From NCBI GenBank assembly GCA_963809715.1, contig CAWEKO010000007.1, positions 124,001 to 188,000 of the forward strand: a stretch of 64,000 nucleotides of DNA. Reading direction: 5' to 3'. Of the stretch, positions 31,880-41,455 are shown in pieces; within the stretch, counting starts at the first letter, position 1, and each line of letters starts with the position of its first letter. The notes beneath the pieces are model-generated. The model was not told the origin of the DNA. It did no database searches and worked only from the letters and a program-made list of their open reading frames with translations. The position numbers and the translations under genes were made by a program. The stretch comes from Bog-473 sp963809715. GTDB lineage: Bacteria; Actinomycetota; Acidimicrobiia; Acidimicrobiales; RAAP-2.

Positions 31880-34495
31880 CTCGATCGTCGCCTCGAACGG
31901 CTGCTGCGGGTAACCCCGCAGGTCGACCAGCCAGCCCGAGCGCCCGGCGAAGGAGACCACGGTCGCCTCGGCCGTCGGGTTGAAGACCCGCACCTCGAGC
32001 ACGCCGGCCACCCGGTGGAGCGCGCTCACCTGGGCCCCGTGCACGGCCAGCTCGTGACCCGATGGCGGACGGGTCCCGCCCCCGAGGCTCGAGACGGTCT
32101 CGAGAGGCAGCAGGACGTCGTCGGCCAGCGCGTAGGGGTCGTCGCAATCGACCGCCAGCGCGTAGCGCAAGGAGATGGTCTTGCCCCGCATCTGGAGGCC
32201 CTCGACCGGCGTCAGCGGTCCGGCCGGGAAAGGCCGGTAGGCCATGCCCAGGCGCGACAGCATGCCGGTCGAGCGCAGGACGGTGAGGGCGAGCGTGTGG
32301 GCGGCGCCATCGGCCACGTCGATCAATTCGTACTCGGTCACCCCCTCGTGGGCCACGCTCAGGCGGCCGGCCGAGACGAAGCGGTGGGCCGGCGCCGTGG
32401 GCAGCCCGAACTCGTCGGCGCGGCCCTCTGCCGTCAAGCCGCGGGTGACCACGGTGTAGGCGCTCTCGGCCTCGGAGTGGTCGGTCGCCTCGGGCAGCGG
32501 CAGCAGCACGCGCACGCGGTGGTCCCCGCTCGGGTTCACGAAAGAGGTCGTGACCCGCACCACGCGCTCGTCGGCCCGCACCTCGACGTCGGTGGTCACC
32601 GACACCGTGTGTTCTCCCACCCGCGCCTGCGAGCCGCCGTCGACGTGGTCGGGCCAGACGTAGTCGGCCGTGATGCGGGCCCGGGCCCGCACCGGCCCCT
32701 GCTCGTCCAGGCGCACCGTCACCGACGATGGCGTGTCCACCACCGAGTCCTGCCGGGGCGGCGAGTAGTTGTAGGAGTCGCCCAGGTCGCCCTCGTCCAC
32801 CAGGCGCCCGTAGCCGGACACACCGTTGAGGGAGAAGGTGCCCGTGTCTCGGTCGATCTCGACCGAGACCAGCCCGTTGGACAGCGAGACGGTCCCGTCG
32901 TCCGGCGACGTCGTCGTCACCCGATGGCCCAGAGCGGCCGCCGCGAAGGCCGCCCACCCGTACCCGGCCACCTCGCCCGTACGGGCCACGATGCGCCGGG
33001 TCGAGGGTTGGTCCATGGCGACGCGCACGACGGAGTCGGGCCGGGCCCCCAACCGCGTGTACACGTCCTGCTTGGCCTCGGCGATGGGCACGCCGGGCTT
33101 CTCCTCGGTCCCGACGGCGATCGTGATGTCCATGCCCTCGTCGGTGTCCTCGATCTTGACGTCTTGGATCCAGGCGTCGTCGCTGATCTTCGGTCCCTGG
33201 AGCATCCCCAACACGGTCCGCACGGTGTCGGCGTCGAGCACCATGGACCCGGGCAAACCCGTCCGTTCCGACAGCACCTGCACGTCGTCAGACGCCGGGC
33301 CGTCCGCCGGCACCACCAGCTCGATCACACCCGAGCGGGTGCGGGCCGAAGGATTGAGCACCGTCACCCCGAGCACCGACAGCGAGCGGGCGAAGGTCTT
33401 GAGCGCCCGCTCGGCCAGTCCCGACCCGATGTCCCGCGCCTCCGCGTAGCGGTGCAGCACGGCGTCGACCACGTCGTCCACCGAGCAGGCGCAGATGGAG
33501 TCGTGAGCCGAGTTGCGCACCATCTCGCGCCAGGCCAGCCCGAGCAACGCCGTCGGGTACGACGACGCCGGCAGGTAGAGCGCGCAGTAGGGCTCGGCCC
33601 GCCGTTCCAGCTCGCGCTCGGCCGCGGCGCCGACCCGCTTGACGTCCACCCGGTTCGAGGTGACGCCCATGAGCATGTTGGAGCGGGAACCGGACCGCAG
33701 CTCGCCCCGCACCCGGGTCAGGCCCTCGGTCGGGCCCCGCGACAGATACGAGGGCAGCGAGGTCACCTCGAAGACGAACTCGTCCGAGATGTCGTTGGCT
33801 TCGGCCACGACCCGGCCCAGGAAGGGCTGGGGCATCAGGTGGTCCGAGCCGTTCATGCACAGCAGGTCGTCGAAGAGGAAGGACTCGATCTCGGCCACGT
33901 TGTCGCGGGTCCGTCGCACCAGGGCCTTGGCGTCGTCGGGCAGCGCGGCGCCGTTCCCGTACCCCACGGGCAGATACTCGGCCCGAACCGAAGAGCCGTC
34001 GGGCGCCTCCCACACGAAGGCGTTCTTGGTCACCGACGAAGGCACGCCGCGCCACACCACGCTGTCGCGGAAGCCGGCCGCCGCCAGGATCTGGGGCATC
34101 TGCGCGATGTGTCCGAACATGTCGGGCAGGTACCCGACGTCCATCACGCCACCGAAGGCCGCTCCCCGCTCGATCCCCATCTGCAGGTTGCGCCAGATCG
34201 TCTCGCCCGAGGCGAGGAACTCGTCCATCAGGATGTACCACGGGCCGACGCTCACCCGGCCGGAAGCGGCCAAGGCACGCAGCCGCCCTTCGGCCTCGGG
34301 CCGCACCTCGAGATAGTCGTCGATCACCGCCATCTGCCCGTCGAGCATGAAGTGCGGGTAGCTGGCGTCGGACTCGAGCAGCGGGATCAGGGTGTCGACC
34401 AGTTCGACCAGCGAGAGGCGGAAGTCCTGGTAGGACTTGTACCATTCCCGGTCCCAATGGGTGTGCGGCACGATGGCGATGCGGCGGACGGTCAT
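31838..34495 (-). CDS. glycoside hydrolase family 38 alpha-mannosidase
   Basis: A cytosolic (no signal peptide) alpha-mannosidase of 885 residues. HTHWDREWY at the N-terminus supplies zinc ligands His13 and Asp15. YLPDMFGHIAQMPQIL carries the nucleophile Asp123. NGSDHLMPQP and HDSICACSVDDVV supply further active-site residues. The middle-to-C-terminal part is the usual beta-sandwich set. Length fits bacterial GH38 enzymes that trim mannose or mannosylglycerate-type substrates. It diverges from the MatB-like gene, and its 3' end overlaps the cyclase on the other strand. Confidence 0.92.
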   Translation of the reverse strand: MTVRRIAIVPHTHWDREWYKSYQDFRLSLVELVDTLIPLLESDASYPHFMLDGQMAVIDDYLEVRPEAEGRLRALAASGRVSVGPWYILMDEFLASGETIWRNLQMGIERGAAFGGVMDVGYLPDMFGHIAQMPQILAAAGFRDSVVWRGVPSSVTKNAFVWEAPDGSSVRAEYLPVGYGNGAALPDDAKALVRRTRDNVAEIESFLFDDLLCMNGSDHLMPQPFLGRVVAEANDISDEFVFEVTSLPSYLSRGPTEGLTRVRGELRSGSRSNMLMGVTSNRVDVKRVGAAAERELERRAEPYCALYLPASSYPTALLGLAWREMVRNSAHDSICACSVDDVVDAVLHRYAEARDIGSGLAERALKTFARSLSVLGVTVLNPSARTRSGVIELVVPADGPASDDVQVLSERTGLPGSMVLDADTVRTVLGMLQGPKISDDAWIQDVKIEDTDEGMDITIAVGTEEKPGVPIAEAKQDVYTRLGARPDSVVRVAMDQPSTRRIVARTGEVAGYGWAAFAAAALGHRVTTTSPDDGTVSLSNGLVSVEIDRDTGTFSLNGVSGYGRLVDEGDLGDSYNYSPPRQDSVVDTPSSVTVRLDEQGPVRARARITADYVWPDHVDGGSQARVGEHTVSVTTDVEVRADERVVRVTTSFVNPSGDHRVRVLLPLPEATDHSEAESAYTVVTRGLTAEGRADEFGLPTAPAHRFVSAGRLSVAHEGVTEYELIDVADGAAHTLALTVLRSTGMLSRLGMAYRPFPAGPLTPVEGLQMRGKTISLRYALAVDCDDPYALADDVLLPLETVSSLGGGTRPPSGHELAVHGAQVSALHRVAGVLEVRVFNPTAEATVVSFAGRSGWLVDLRGYPQQPFEATIELGPFAIATVRLHD

Positions 34496-34527
34496 GACCG
34501 TCAGACTATGACCCCGCCTGGCCTTCG

Positions 34528-36000
34528 GTGAGGGCCCTCGTCCCGCCGGGCCGCTGGCCGGCCGGTCCCGCCGTTCCTCCGGGCCCGACCCTGCCCGACG
34601 TGTGGTCGGCTCGCTGGACCGCTCGCCCCGGAGCCCCCGTGCTCGTCGACGGCTGGGACCGTAGCCGGGTGCTCGACGGTGCCGCCCTGGCCGACGGCAC
34701 GGCCTGGGCCGCCGCTGCGTTGACCTCCGCCGGCGTGGTCCCGGCCGAACGCGTCCTGTGGTGTGCCCGGGCCACCCTCGAGTCGGTCCAGGCTCTGCTC
34801 GGCGTCCTGCGCGCCGGTGCCGTGCTCGTGACCGTCAACCCCTCGGCCACCGGCGCCGAGATCGGCCACTTCGTGGCGGACTGCGCGCCCACGGTGGTGA
34901 TCACCGACGACGTGGGGCGCCACGACTTCGGGTCGACCCTCACCGTGCTCTCCGTCGACGAGGTGCTCGACCGCACGAGGTCCCTGCCCCCGGGCCCCTC
35001 GCTCGACCTGCCCCGCCTCGCTCCGGACGCGGACGCGCTCATCGTCTACACCTCGGGCACCACCGGCCGGCCCAAGGGCGCGGTGCACACCCACGCCTCG
35101 CTGCTGGCCGGAGTCCGCGCGGTGGTCCAGGCCTGGGGCTGGCAACCCGACGATCGGTTGCTGCTGGCCCTGCCCCTCTTTCACGTGCACGGGCTCGGTG
35201 CCGGCCTCTTCGGCACGCTGACCGCGGGGGCTTCGGCCGTGGTGTTCGATCACTTCGACGAGGAGGCCATCGTGACCGCCCGCGGGGCAACCATGTTCTT
35301 CGGCGTGCCCACGATGTACCACCGGTTGGCCGCCTCGGGTCGCGCCGGCCGCCTGGCTCCCCTGCGCCTCTGCGTGTGTGGCTCGGCCCCTCTGGCCGCC
35401 GACCTCTGGCACGACCTGCGCGGCCAGGGCGTCGAGGTGCTGGAGCGCTACGGCATGACCGAGACACTCCTCACGCTGTCGAACCCGCTGCGGGGGGAGC
35501 GCCGTCCCGGTGCGGTGGGCCGGCCTCTGCCCGGTGTCGAGGCGGCGCTCGAGGATGTCGACGAGGACGGGGTAGGGGAATTGCTCGTCCGCGGCCGAGC
35601 GCTGTGCCGTGGCTACTGGGGTCGTACCGACGCCGTGGCCGACGCCGACGGTTGGTTCGCCACGGGCGACCTGGCCTCGGTGGCCGACGACGGCTACGTG
35701 GCCATCGAGGGTCGGCGGACCGAGCTGATCATCACCGGCGGCCACAACGTCTATCCCGCCGAGGTCGAGGCGGTGCTGGCCCGTCATCCCGGTGTCCAGG
35801 AGGTGGCCGTGGTGGGTTTGCCCTCGGCCGAGTGGGGCGAGACCGTCGTGGCCTTCGTGGTCGGTGCGCCCGACCCCGCCGAGCTCCGTGACCTGGCCGA
35901 GGCGGAGTTGGCCCCGTTCAAACGACCCCGTGAGCTGCGCCTGGTCGAGTCCCTGCCCCGCAACGCCCTGGGCAAGGTGGTGCGCAAGGAGCTCCGCTGA
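34528..36000 (+). CDS. AMP-forming acyl-CoA synthetase, malonyl-CoA synthetase (MatB)-like
   Basis: An adenylate-forming ligase of 490 residues. YTSGTTGRPKGAVHTH (about 172-187) is the AMP-binding motif. LPLFHVHGLGAGL and ERYGMTETL follow, and the C-terminal Lys is in NALGKVVRKEL. The HVHGLG segment and the NPLRGERRPGAVG stretch are like MatB-type malonyl/methylmalonyl-CoA synthetases; other short- or medium-chain substrates cannot be excluded. GTG 34528. It diverges from the mannosidase across 32 bp. Confidence 0.82.
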   Translation: MRALVPPGRWPAGPAVPPGPTLPDVWSARWTARPGAPVLVDGWDRSRVLDGAALADGTAWAAAALTSAGVVPAERVLWCARATLESVQALLGVLRAGAVLVTVNPSATGAEIGHFVADCAPTVVITDDVGRHDFGSTLTVLSVDEVLDRTRSLPPGPSLDLPRLAPDADALIVYTSGTTGRPKGAVHTHASLLAGVRAVVQAWGWQPDDRLLLALPLFHVHGLGAGLFGTLTAGASAVVFDHFDEEAIVTARGATMFFGVPTMYHRLAASGRAGRLAPLRLCVCGSAPLAADLWHDLRGQGVEVLERYGMTETLLTLSNPLRGERRPGAVGRPLPGVEAALEDVDEDGVGELLVRGRALCRGYWGRTDAVADADGWFATGDLASVADDGYVAIEGRRTELIITGGHNVYPAEVEAVLARHPGVQEVAVVGLPSAEWGETVVAFVVGAPDPAELRDLAEAELAPFKRPRELRLVESLPRNALGKVVRKELR

Positions 36001-36030
36001 GGAACCCCGGGGGTGGCCGCGGGCCTGCGG

Positions 36031-36036
36031 TAGCGT
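36031..36036 (+). promoter_or_regulatory. leaderless -10 box of the GYD gene
   Basis: TAGCGT followed by 6 nt and ATG 36043. Confidence 0.5.
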
Positions 36037-36042
36037 GAGCCA

Positions 36043-36342
36043 ATGCCAGCCTTCCTCATGCTGTCGATGGTGGGGCCAGACGGTGCCACGACCCTGACCG
36101 AGAACCCCGAACGCCTCAAGGCCGTCAACGCCGAAGTGGAGGCGATGGGGGTGAAGGTGGTGGCCCAGTGGGCGCTCCTCGGCCAATACGACTTCGCCAC
36201 CGTGCTCGAGGCGCCCGACGAAATGACGATGGCCCGGGTGTCGCTGGTCCTCGGCTCACGGGGCACGCTCAAGACCCTGACCATGGCGGCCATCCCGATC
36301 GACGACTACGTCGATGGCGTGTTGCGTGCCCGCAAGGGCTAG
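36043..36342 (+). CDS. GYD-domain small protein
   Basis: A 99-residue protein matching the GYD family (LLGQYDFATVLEAPDE near 49-64 in place of the eponymous G-Y-D). The fold is a dimeric alpha-beta ferredoxin-like barrel. Function in the family is unknown. It has a leaderless promoter of its own and stands 10 bp from a convergent small gene. Confidence 0.82.
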   Translation: MPAFLMLSMVGPDGATTLTENPERLKAVNAEVEAMGVKVVAQWALLGQYDFATVLEAPDEMTMARVSLVLGSRGTLKTLTMAAIPIDDYVDGVLRARKG

Positions 36343-36352
36343 TGCGGCCGCC

Positions 36353-36601
36353 TCAGTGCCACCAGAAGCCCTGCCGCGTGCGTTCGCGCCGCACGTCGTC
36401 ACGCACGAAGAGCTCGCCCAGCGTGCTGCCGTCCGACAGGCGGCGGATGCGGTAGCCGTCCTCGGTCACCTCCGCGACCTCGAAGCCGCGCACCCAGGTG
36501 CCCTGGTATCGGTTCCGTACGTCGACTTTGGTCCCCACCGTGAGGGGGGTCCGCTGGCTGACGTCGGTGGATTCCCCCCCGCCTTCGGTCACGGCCCCCA
36601 T
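36353..36601 (-). CDS. small conserved actinobacterial protein (VDVRNRYQGTWVRGFEV type)
   Basis: An 82-residue protein with a Tudor/SH3-like beta pattern: KVDVRNRYQGTWVRGFEVAE, then GYRIRRLSDGSTL, ending DDVRRERTRQGFWWH. I recognise this as a recurrent small actinobacterial protein without known function. ATG 36601 lies 20 bp from the divergent rnhB start. It is convergent with the GYD gene. Confidence 0.75.
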   Translation of the reverse strand: MGAVTEGGGESTDVSQRTPLTVGTKVDVRNRYQGTWVRGFEVAEVTEDGYRIRRLSDGSTLGELFVRDDVRRERTRQGFWWH

Positions 36602-36621
36602 CGTATTGAGCGCCGTGCACC

Positions 36622-37416
36622 GTGACGGTCTGCAGCCCTGACTTGAGGGAGGAGCGGCGCCTGCGCCGCGAGGGGCACGAGTGGGTGGCCGGGCTCGACG
36701 AGGTCGGCCGCGGGGCCTGGGCCGGACCCCTGACCGTGGGCGTCGCCGTCCTGCGCCCACGGGTGACCACGCGCTCCATACCGGCCTGGCTGCGCGATTC
36801 GAAGATGCTGAGCGAGGCCAAGCGTGAGCAGATTTTCGACAAGGTCGGCGCCTGGTGTGAGGCCTGGGCGGTCGGCCACAGCACCCCCGCCGAATGCGAC
36901 GACTGGGGCATGACCGAGGCGCTGCGCGTCGCCGCCCGGCGGGCCCTGTCCGGCTTGGGTCAGGCCCCCGGCGCCCTCATCATCGACGGTCCGCGCGACC
37001 TGCTGCGCCATCCCGAGGACCCCTACACCGGGTTCGTCCGCCCCATCGTCGACGGCGATGCCAAGTGCGCGTCGGTGGCCGCCGCTTCGGTGCTGGCCAA
37101 GGTGGTGCGAGACCGCATCATGCGCGAGGAGGCCGAGAGCTTTCCCCTCTACGCCTTCGAGCGCAACAAGGGCTACCCGTCGCTCACCCACCAGACGGCC
37201 CTGCGGGGTTACGGGCCTTCGACCATCCATCGCTGCAGTTGGGTCTTCGTGCGCGACCTGCCTTGGCCGGGTCGGGCCCGCTGGTCAGACGACCGCCGCG
37301 ACCTCGGCGAAGTGGCAGGCGACGGGATGGCCCTGGCCCCGGTCGATCAGGGCCGGCTCTTCGGTGGCGCAGATCTCCTGGGCCTTCCAGCAACGGGTGC
37401 GGAAGCGGCATCCTGA
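36622..37416 (+). CDS. rnhB: ribonuclease HII
   Basis: Removes ribonucleotides and RNA from RNA-DNA hybrids. The 264-residue protein has the DEDD metal site: Asp-Glu in VAGLDEVGRGAWAGP (about 22-36), Asp in LIIDGP (about 114-119), and Asp in VDGDAKCASVAAASVLAK (about 138-155). The RNase HII-specific GYPSLTHQTALRGYGPSTIHR segment follows. The enzyme fold is complete by about residue 205; the last 44 residues are antisense to the oppF C-terminus, a 132-bp convergent overlap. GTG 36622. Confidence 0.93.
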   Translation: MTVCSPDLREERRLRREGHEWVAGLDEVGRGAWAGPLTVGVAVLRPRVTTRSIPAWLRDSKMLSEAKREQIFDKVGAWCEAWAVGHSTPAECDDWGMTEALRVAARRALSGLGQAPGALIIDGPRDLLRHPEDPYTGFVRPIVDGDAKCASVAAASVLAKVVRDRIMREEAESFPLYAFERNKGYPSLTHQTALRGYGPSTIHRCSWVFVRDLPWPGRARWSDDRRDLGEVAGDGMALAPVDQGRLFGGADLLGLPATGAEAAS

Positions 37417-38324
37417 GGGGGGATTTTGGGGGCTCGGCACGTCGCCCTCGAGCACGATGTGCTTGCGTGACCGCTCCGCCCTGGGGTCCGGGATGGGGAC
37501 GGCGGACAGGAGCGCCTGGGTATAGGGGTGCGCCGGACGTTCGTAGACGTCGACCCTGTCGCCGAGCTCGACGATCTTGCCCAGGTACATGACGGCGACA
37601 CGGTCCGAGATGTGGCGCACCACGGACAGGTCGTGCGCAATGAAGAGGTAGGCCACCCCGAGCTCTTGCTGGAGGTTGTCGAGGAGGTTGACCACCCCGG
37701 CCTGGATCGAGACGTCGAGGGCGGAGACGGGCTCGTCGAGGACCAGCAGCTTGGGCTGCAGGACGAGGGCACGGGCGATACCGACCCGCTGGCGCTGACC
37801 ACCCGAGAACTCGTTCGGGTAACGGTTGGCGTGGTACGGCTCGAGCCCCACCAGCTTGAGCACGTCTGCCACCCTTGCGTTCACCGAGGCCCTGTTGCCC
37901 TCGCCGTGGATGGCCAGCGGCTCGGCGATGGCCTCGCCCACCGGCATGCGTGGGTCGAGGGAGGCGAACGGGTCCTGGAAGACCACCTGGATGTTGCGCC
38001 GCATGCGCCGCATCTCCGTCTTGCTCAGGGCGGTGAGCTCCACGCCGTCGAACTTGACCGAGCCCGACGTGGGGGCGACCAGCTGCAAGATGGCGCGGCC
38101 CGTGGTCGACTTGCCGCACCCGGACTCGCCGACCAGGCCCAGCGTCTCACCCTCGGAAATGGTGAACGAGACGCCGGACACGGCGTGGACCTCACCCACG
38201 GTGTGGCGCAGGAAGGTCCCGCCGCGCAGCGGGAAGTGCTTGACCAGGTCGGTGACCTCGAGCAGCGCCGTCCCGTCAGTCGCCGCGGAGCCGCTCCCGT
38301 TGCTCGTCTCGATATCCGAGATCG

Positions 38325-38328
<4 letters not shown>
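37285..38328 (-). CDS. oppF: oligopeptide ABC transporter ATP-binding protein OppF
   Basis: The second ATPase of the peptide importer, 347 residues. Walker A is GESGCGKST, the ABC signature FSGGQRQRVGIARAL, Walker B LLVLDEPVSALD and the switch His in IAHDLSVV. The C-terminal oligopeptide-ABC domain contains GCRFRTRCWKAQEIC, as expected for DppF/OppF. ATG 38328 overlaps the oppD stop (ATGA). The reading frame is also open upstream and contains an OppD-like C-terminus (see findings). The last 132 bp overlap rnhB on the other strand. Confidence 0.95.
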
Positions 38329-39373
<1,045 letters not shown>

Positions 39374-39374
<1 letters not shown>

Positions 39375-40375
39375 TAGACCCTGACCTGGCTCTTCTTCGG
39401 GTCGAACGCTTCGCGAAGTCCGTCGCCGATCATGAAGATCGAGAGGATGAGGATGATGAGGAACACCACGGGGAAGACGAAGAGCCACCACTCGGTGGTG
39501 GCCGAGTCCTGGCCCTGGTCGACCAGGAGCCCGAGCGACACGGCGGGCGGCTGCACGCCGAGTCCGAGGAAGGACAGGGTGGACTCGAGGATGATGCTGA
39601 GGGCCACCGTCAGCGTCGCGTTCACGATGATCGGGCCGACGGCGTTCGGGAGCATGTGCTTGACGATGATGCGTCGGTTGGTGGCCCCCAGTGCCCGTGA
39701 GGCTTCGACGAAGTCACGCTCGCGCAGCGAGAGGAAGTCCGCACGCACGAGGCGGGCCACGTAGGTCCATGACAAGAGGCCGATGATGATGGCGAGACCG
39801 AGCCAGTTATTGGATTCCTTGGAAAGCTTGTTGGACAGGACGATCAACACGGCGAGGACGGGGAGCACGAGGACCAGGTCGACGAAGCGCATGAGGACCG
39901 AGTCCACCCAGCCGCGGTAGAAGCCGGCGATGGCTCCGATTGTCACGCCGATGATCGTCGCCATGGCGGCCACCGTGAGCGCGATCTGAATGTCCTTCTC
40001 CACGCCGGCCATGACCTGGGCGAACATGTCGTTGCCGATGGAATTCGTCCCGAAGGGATTCGTCCACGACGGCGCGGCGTTGAGGTTGTTGGTGATATCG
40101 GTGTAGCTGAACTGCCAGAAGTGACCCACGAGGACGGAGCCGATGCCGAGCGCGGCGAAGATGCAAAGTCCGAGAATGGCCAGCCGCTGATGCAAGAACC
40201 GGCTGAGGACGATGCGGGACTGGCTCTTGGCCTCTCCGCCGGCCAGGCCGTACGCATCCTGGGACAACTCCAGCCCGGCACCGACGGTGGCCAGCGTGTG
40301 TGAGCCAGCCTCAGTGGTCGCCACGTTTTCGGGCGTCTGGATGACGAAGTTCTCTCGTTGGACCGGGTCAGCCAT
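39374..40375 (-). CDS. oppC: oligopeptide ABC transporter permease OppC
   Basis: A permease of 333 residues. The OppC/DppC N-terminal domain precedes a first membrane helix (LAILGLCIFAALGIGSVLV, about 66-84), an external loop (NPFGTNSIGNDMFAQVM), then five helices. The EAA loop (EASRALGATNRRIIVKHMLPNA) contacts the ATPases. It is extended at the N-terminus by about 50 polar residues. ATG 40375 overlaps oppB by 8 nt. Confidence 0.95.
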
Positions 40376-41345
40376 AGCGAATCCTTGGGTCGAGGACGCC
40401 GTAGAGGATGTCCGCCAGGAGGTTGAAGAGGATGACGAAGGTGGCCGTGATCAACAGGTAGGCGAGCATCACATTGGTGTCGAGGGTGGTGACCCCGTTC
40501 ACGTACCACTGCCCGAGACCCTGCCACCCGAAGACGATCTCGGTGAGGATGGCCCCGCCCAGGACAGCCGCGAAGTCCAAGGCGATCACTGTCGTCACCG
40601 GGATGAGCGCGTTGCGCAGCACGTGGCGAATCAGGACGCGCCGTGAGCTCAAGCCCTTTGCCCGGGCCAGACGTACGTGGTCGGCGTCGAGCGTCTCGAT
40701 CATGGACGAGCGCTGGTAGATGGCCCACGAGGTGTAGGAGACGAGGATCAGGGTGATGACGGGCAATGCCGTGTGCGCCGCGTAGTCCGGCAGCCGGTTG
40801 AAGAGGGACCCGCTCAACGTCGGGCTCTGCTCGCCGTTCGTGTAGAAGACGGTCGTGTTCAAGTGCTGGTTGATCGGGATGGCCACGAACTCTTTGAGGG
40901 CCAGGCCGAGGACGAACACGGGTGTGGCGAGCAACACGAAGTTGGTAACCGTGATGGTCTTGTCGGTGAGTTTGTTCTGACGGACCGCCGCCAGGACGCC
41001 CAGGAAAATGGCGACGAAGATCGCGATGATCGTGGCGATCACCACCATGCGGAGCGTCACGATCAAGTGGGACATCGCTTGCGACGCCACGTCCTGGCCA
41101 TTGATGGTTGTTCCCAGGTCTCCGTGCAGGGCCCCCGTCAGCCAGATCCAGTAGCGCTGCCACAGCGGATCGTTGAGGTGGAGCAGCTGCTCGCGGTGCA
41201 CGATCGTCTCGTGCGAGATGTGGGGGTTGGCCAGGAGAAGGGCGAGGGGGTTCCCGGAGCTGGCGACAAGGACGAAGACCAGGATCGTCGCAAAGAACAG
41301 GACGACGACGCTGATCAGCAGGCGCCTAATGACGTAGGCGAACAT
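40368..41345 (-). CDS. oppB: oligopeptide ABC transporter permease OppB
   Basis: A permease of 325 residues with six membrane helices. The N-terminus is the typical AYVIRRLLISVVVLFFATILVF-like helix (shown in part), with an EAA loop near 225-250 (VRLARAKGLSSRRVLIRHVLRNA) and the end LADILYGVLDPRIRYG. It is separated from oppA by 110 bp containing a hairpin, and overlaps oppC by 8 nt. With oppA, C, D and F it forms a complete importer. Confidence 0.95.
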   Translation of the reverse strand: MFAYVIRRLLISVVVLFFATILVFVLVASSGNPLALLLANPHISHETIVHREQLLHLNDPLWQRYWIWLTGALHGDLGTTINGQDVASQAMSHLIVTLRMVVIATIIAIFVAIFLGVLAAVRQNKLTDKTITVTNFVLLATPVFVLGLALKEFVAIPINQHLNTTVFYTNGEQSPTLSGSLFNRLPDYAAHTALPVITLILVSYTSWAIYQRSSMIETLDADHVRLARAKGLSSRRVLIRHVLRNALIPVTTVIALDFAAVLGGAILTEIVFGWQGLGQWYVNGVTTLDTNVMLAYLLITATFVILFNLLADILYGVLDPRIRYG

Positions 41346-41396
41346 GAACGGAGTCTACGGAGGAAAAACCGCTGGTACCAGGGGCAGAAAGAAGTT

Positions 41397-41434
41397 GAAG
41401 GAGGGGCCGGCCCCAAGGGCACAGCCCCTCCTTC
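41397..41434 (-). terminator. hairpin between oppA and oppB (attenuator or processing site)
   Basis: A perfect 11-bp inverted repeat (GAAGGAGGGGC, 41397-41407; GCCCCTCCTTC, 41424-41434) with a 16-nt loop, in the oppA-oppB gap. On the transcribed strand it is followed by a moderately T-rich stretch. Such stems commonly protect or partly terminate the mRNA after the binding-protein gene, raising its level over the permeases. Confidence 0.65.
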
Positions 41435-41455
41435 GCATTCAAGTGAGCCCGTCGA

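Noticed and set aside
32015..34531. 838-codon open frame opposite the GH38 alpha-mannosidase
   Set aside because: Antisense of a well-supported enzyme gene. The predicted product is His/Arg/Gly/Val-rich and matches nothing.
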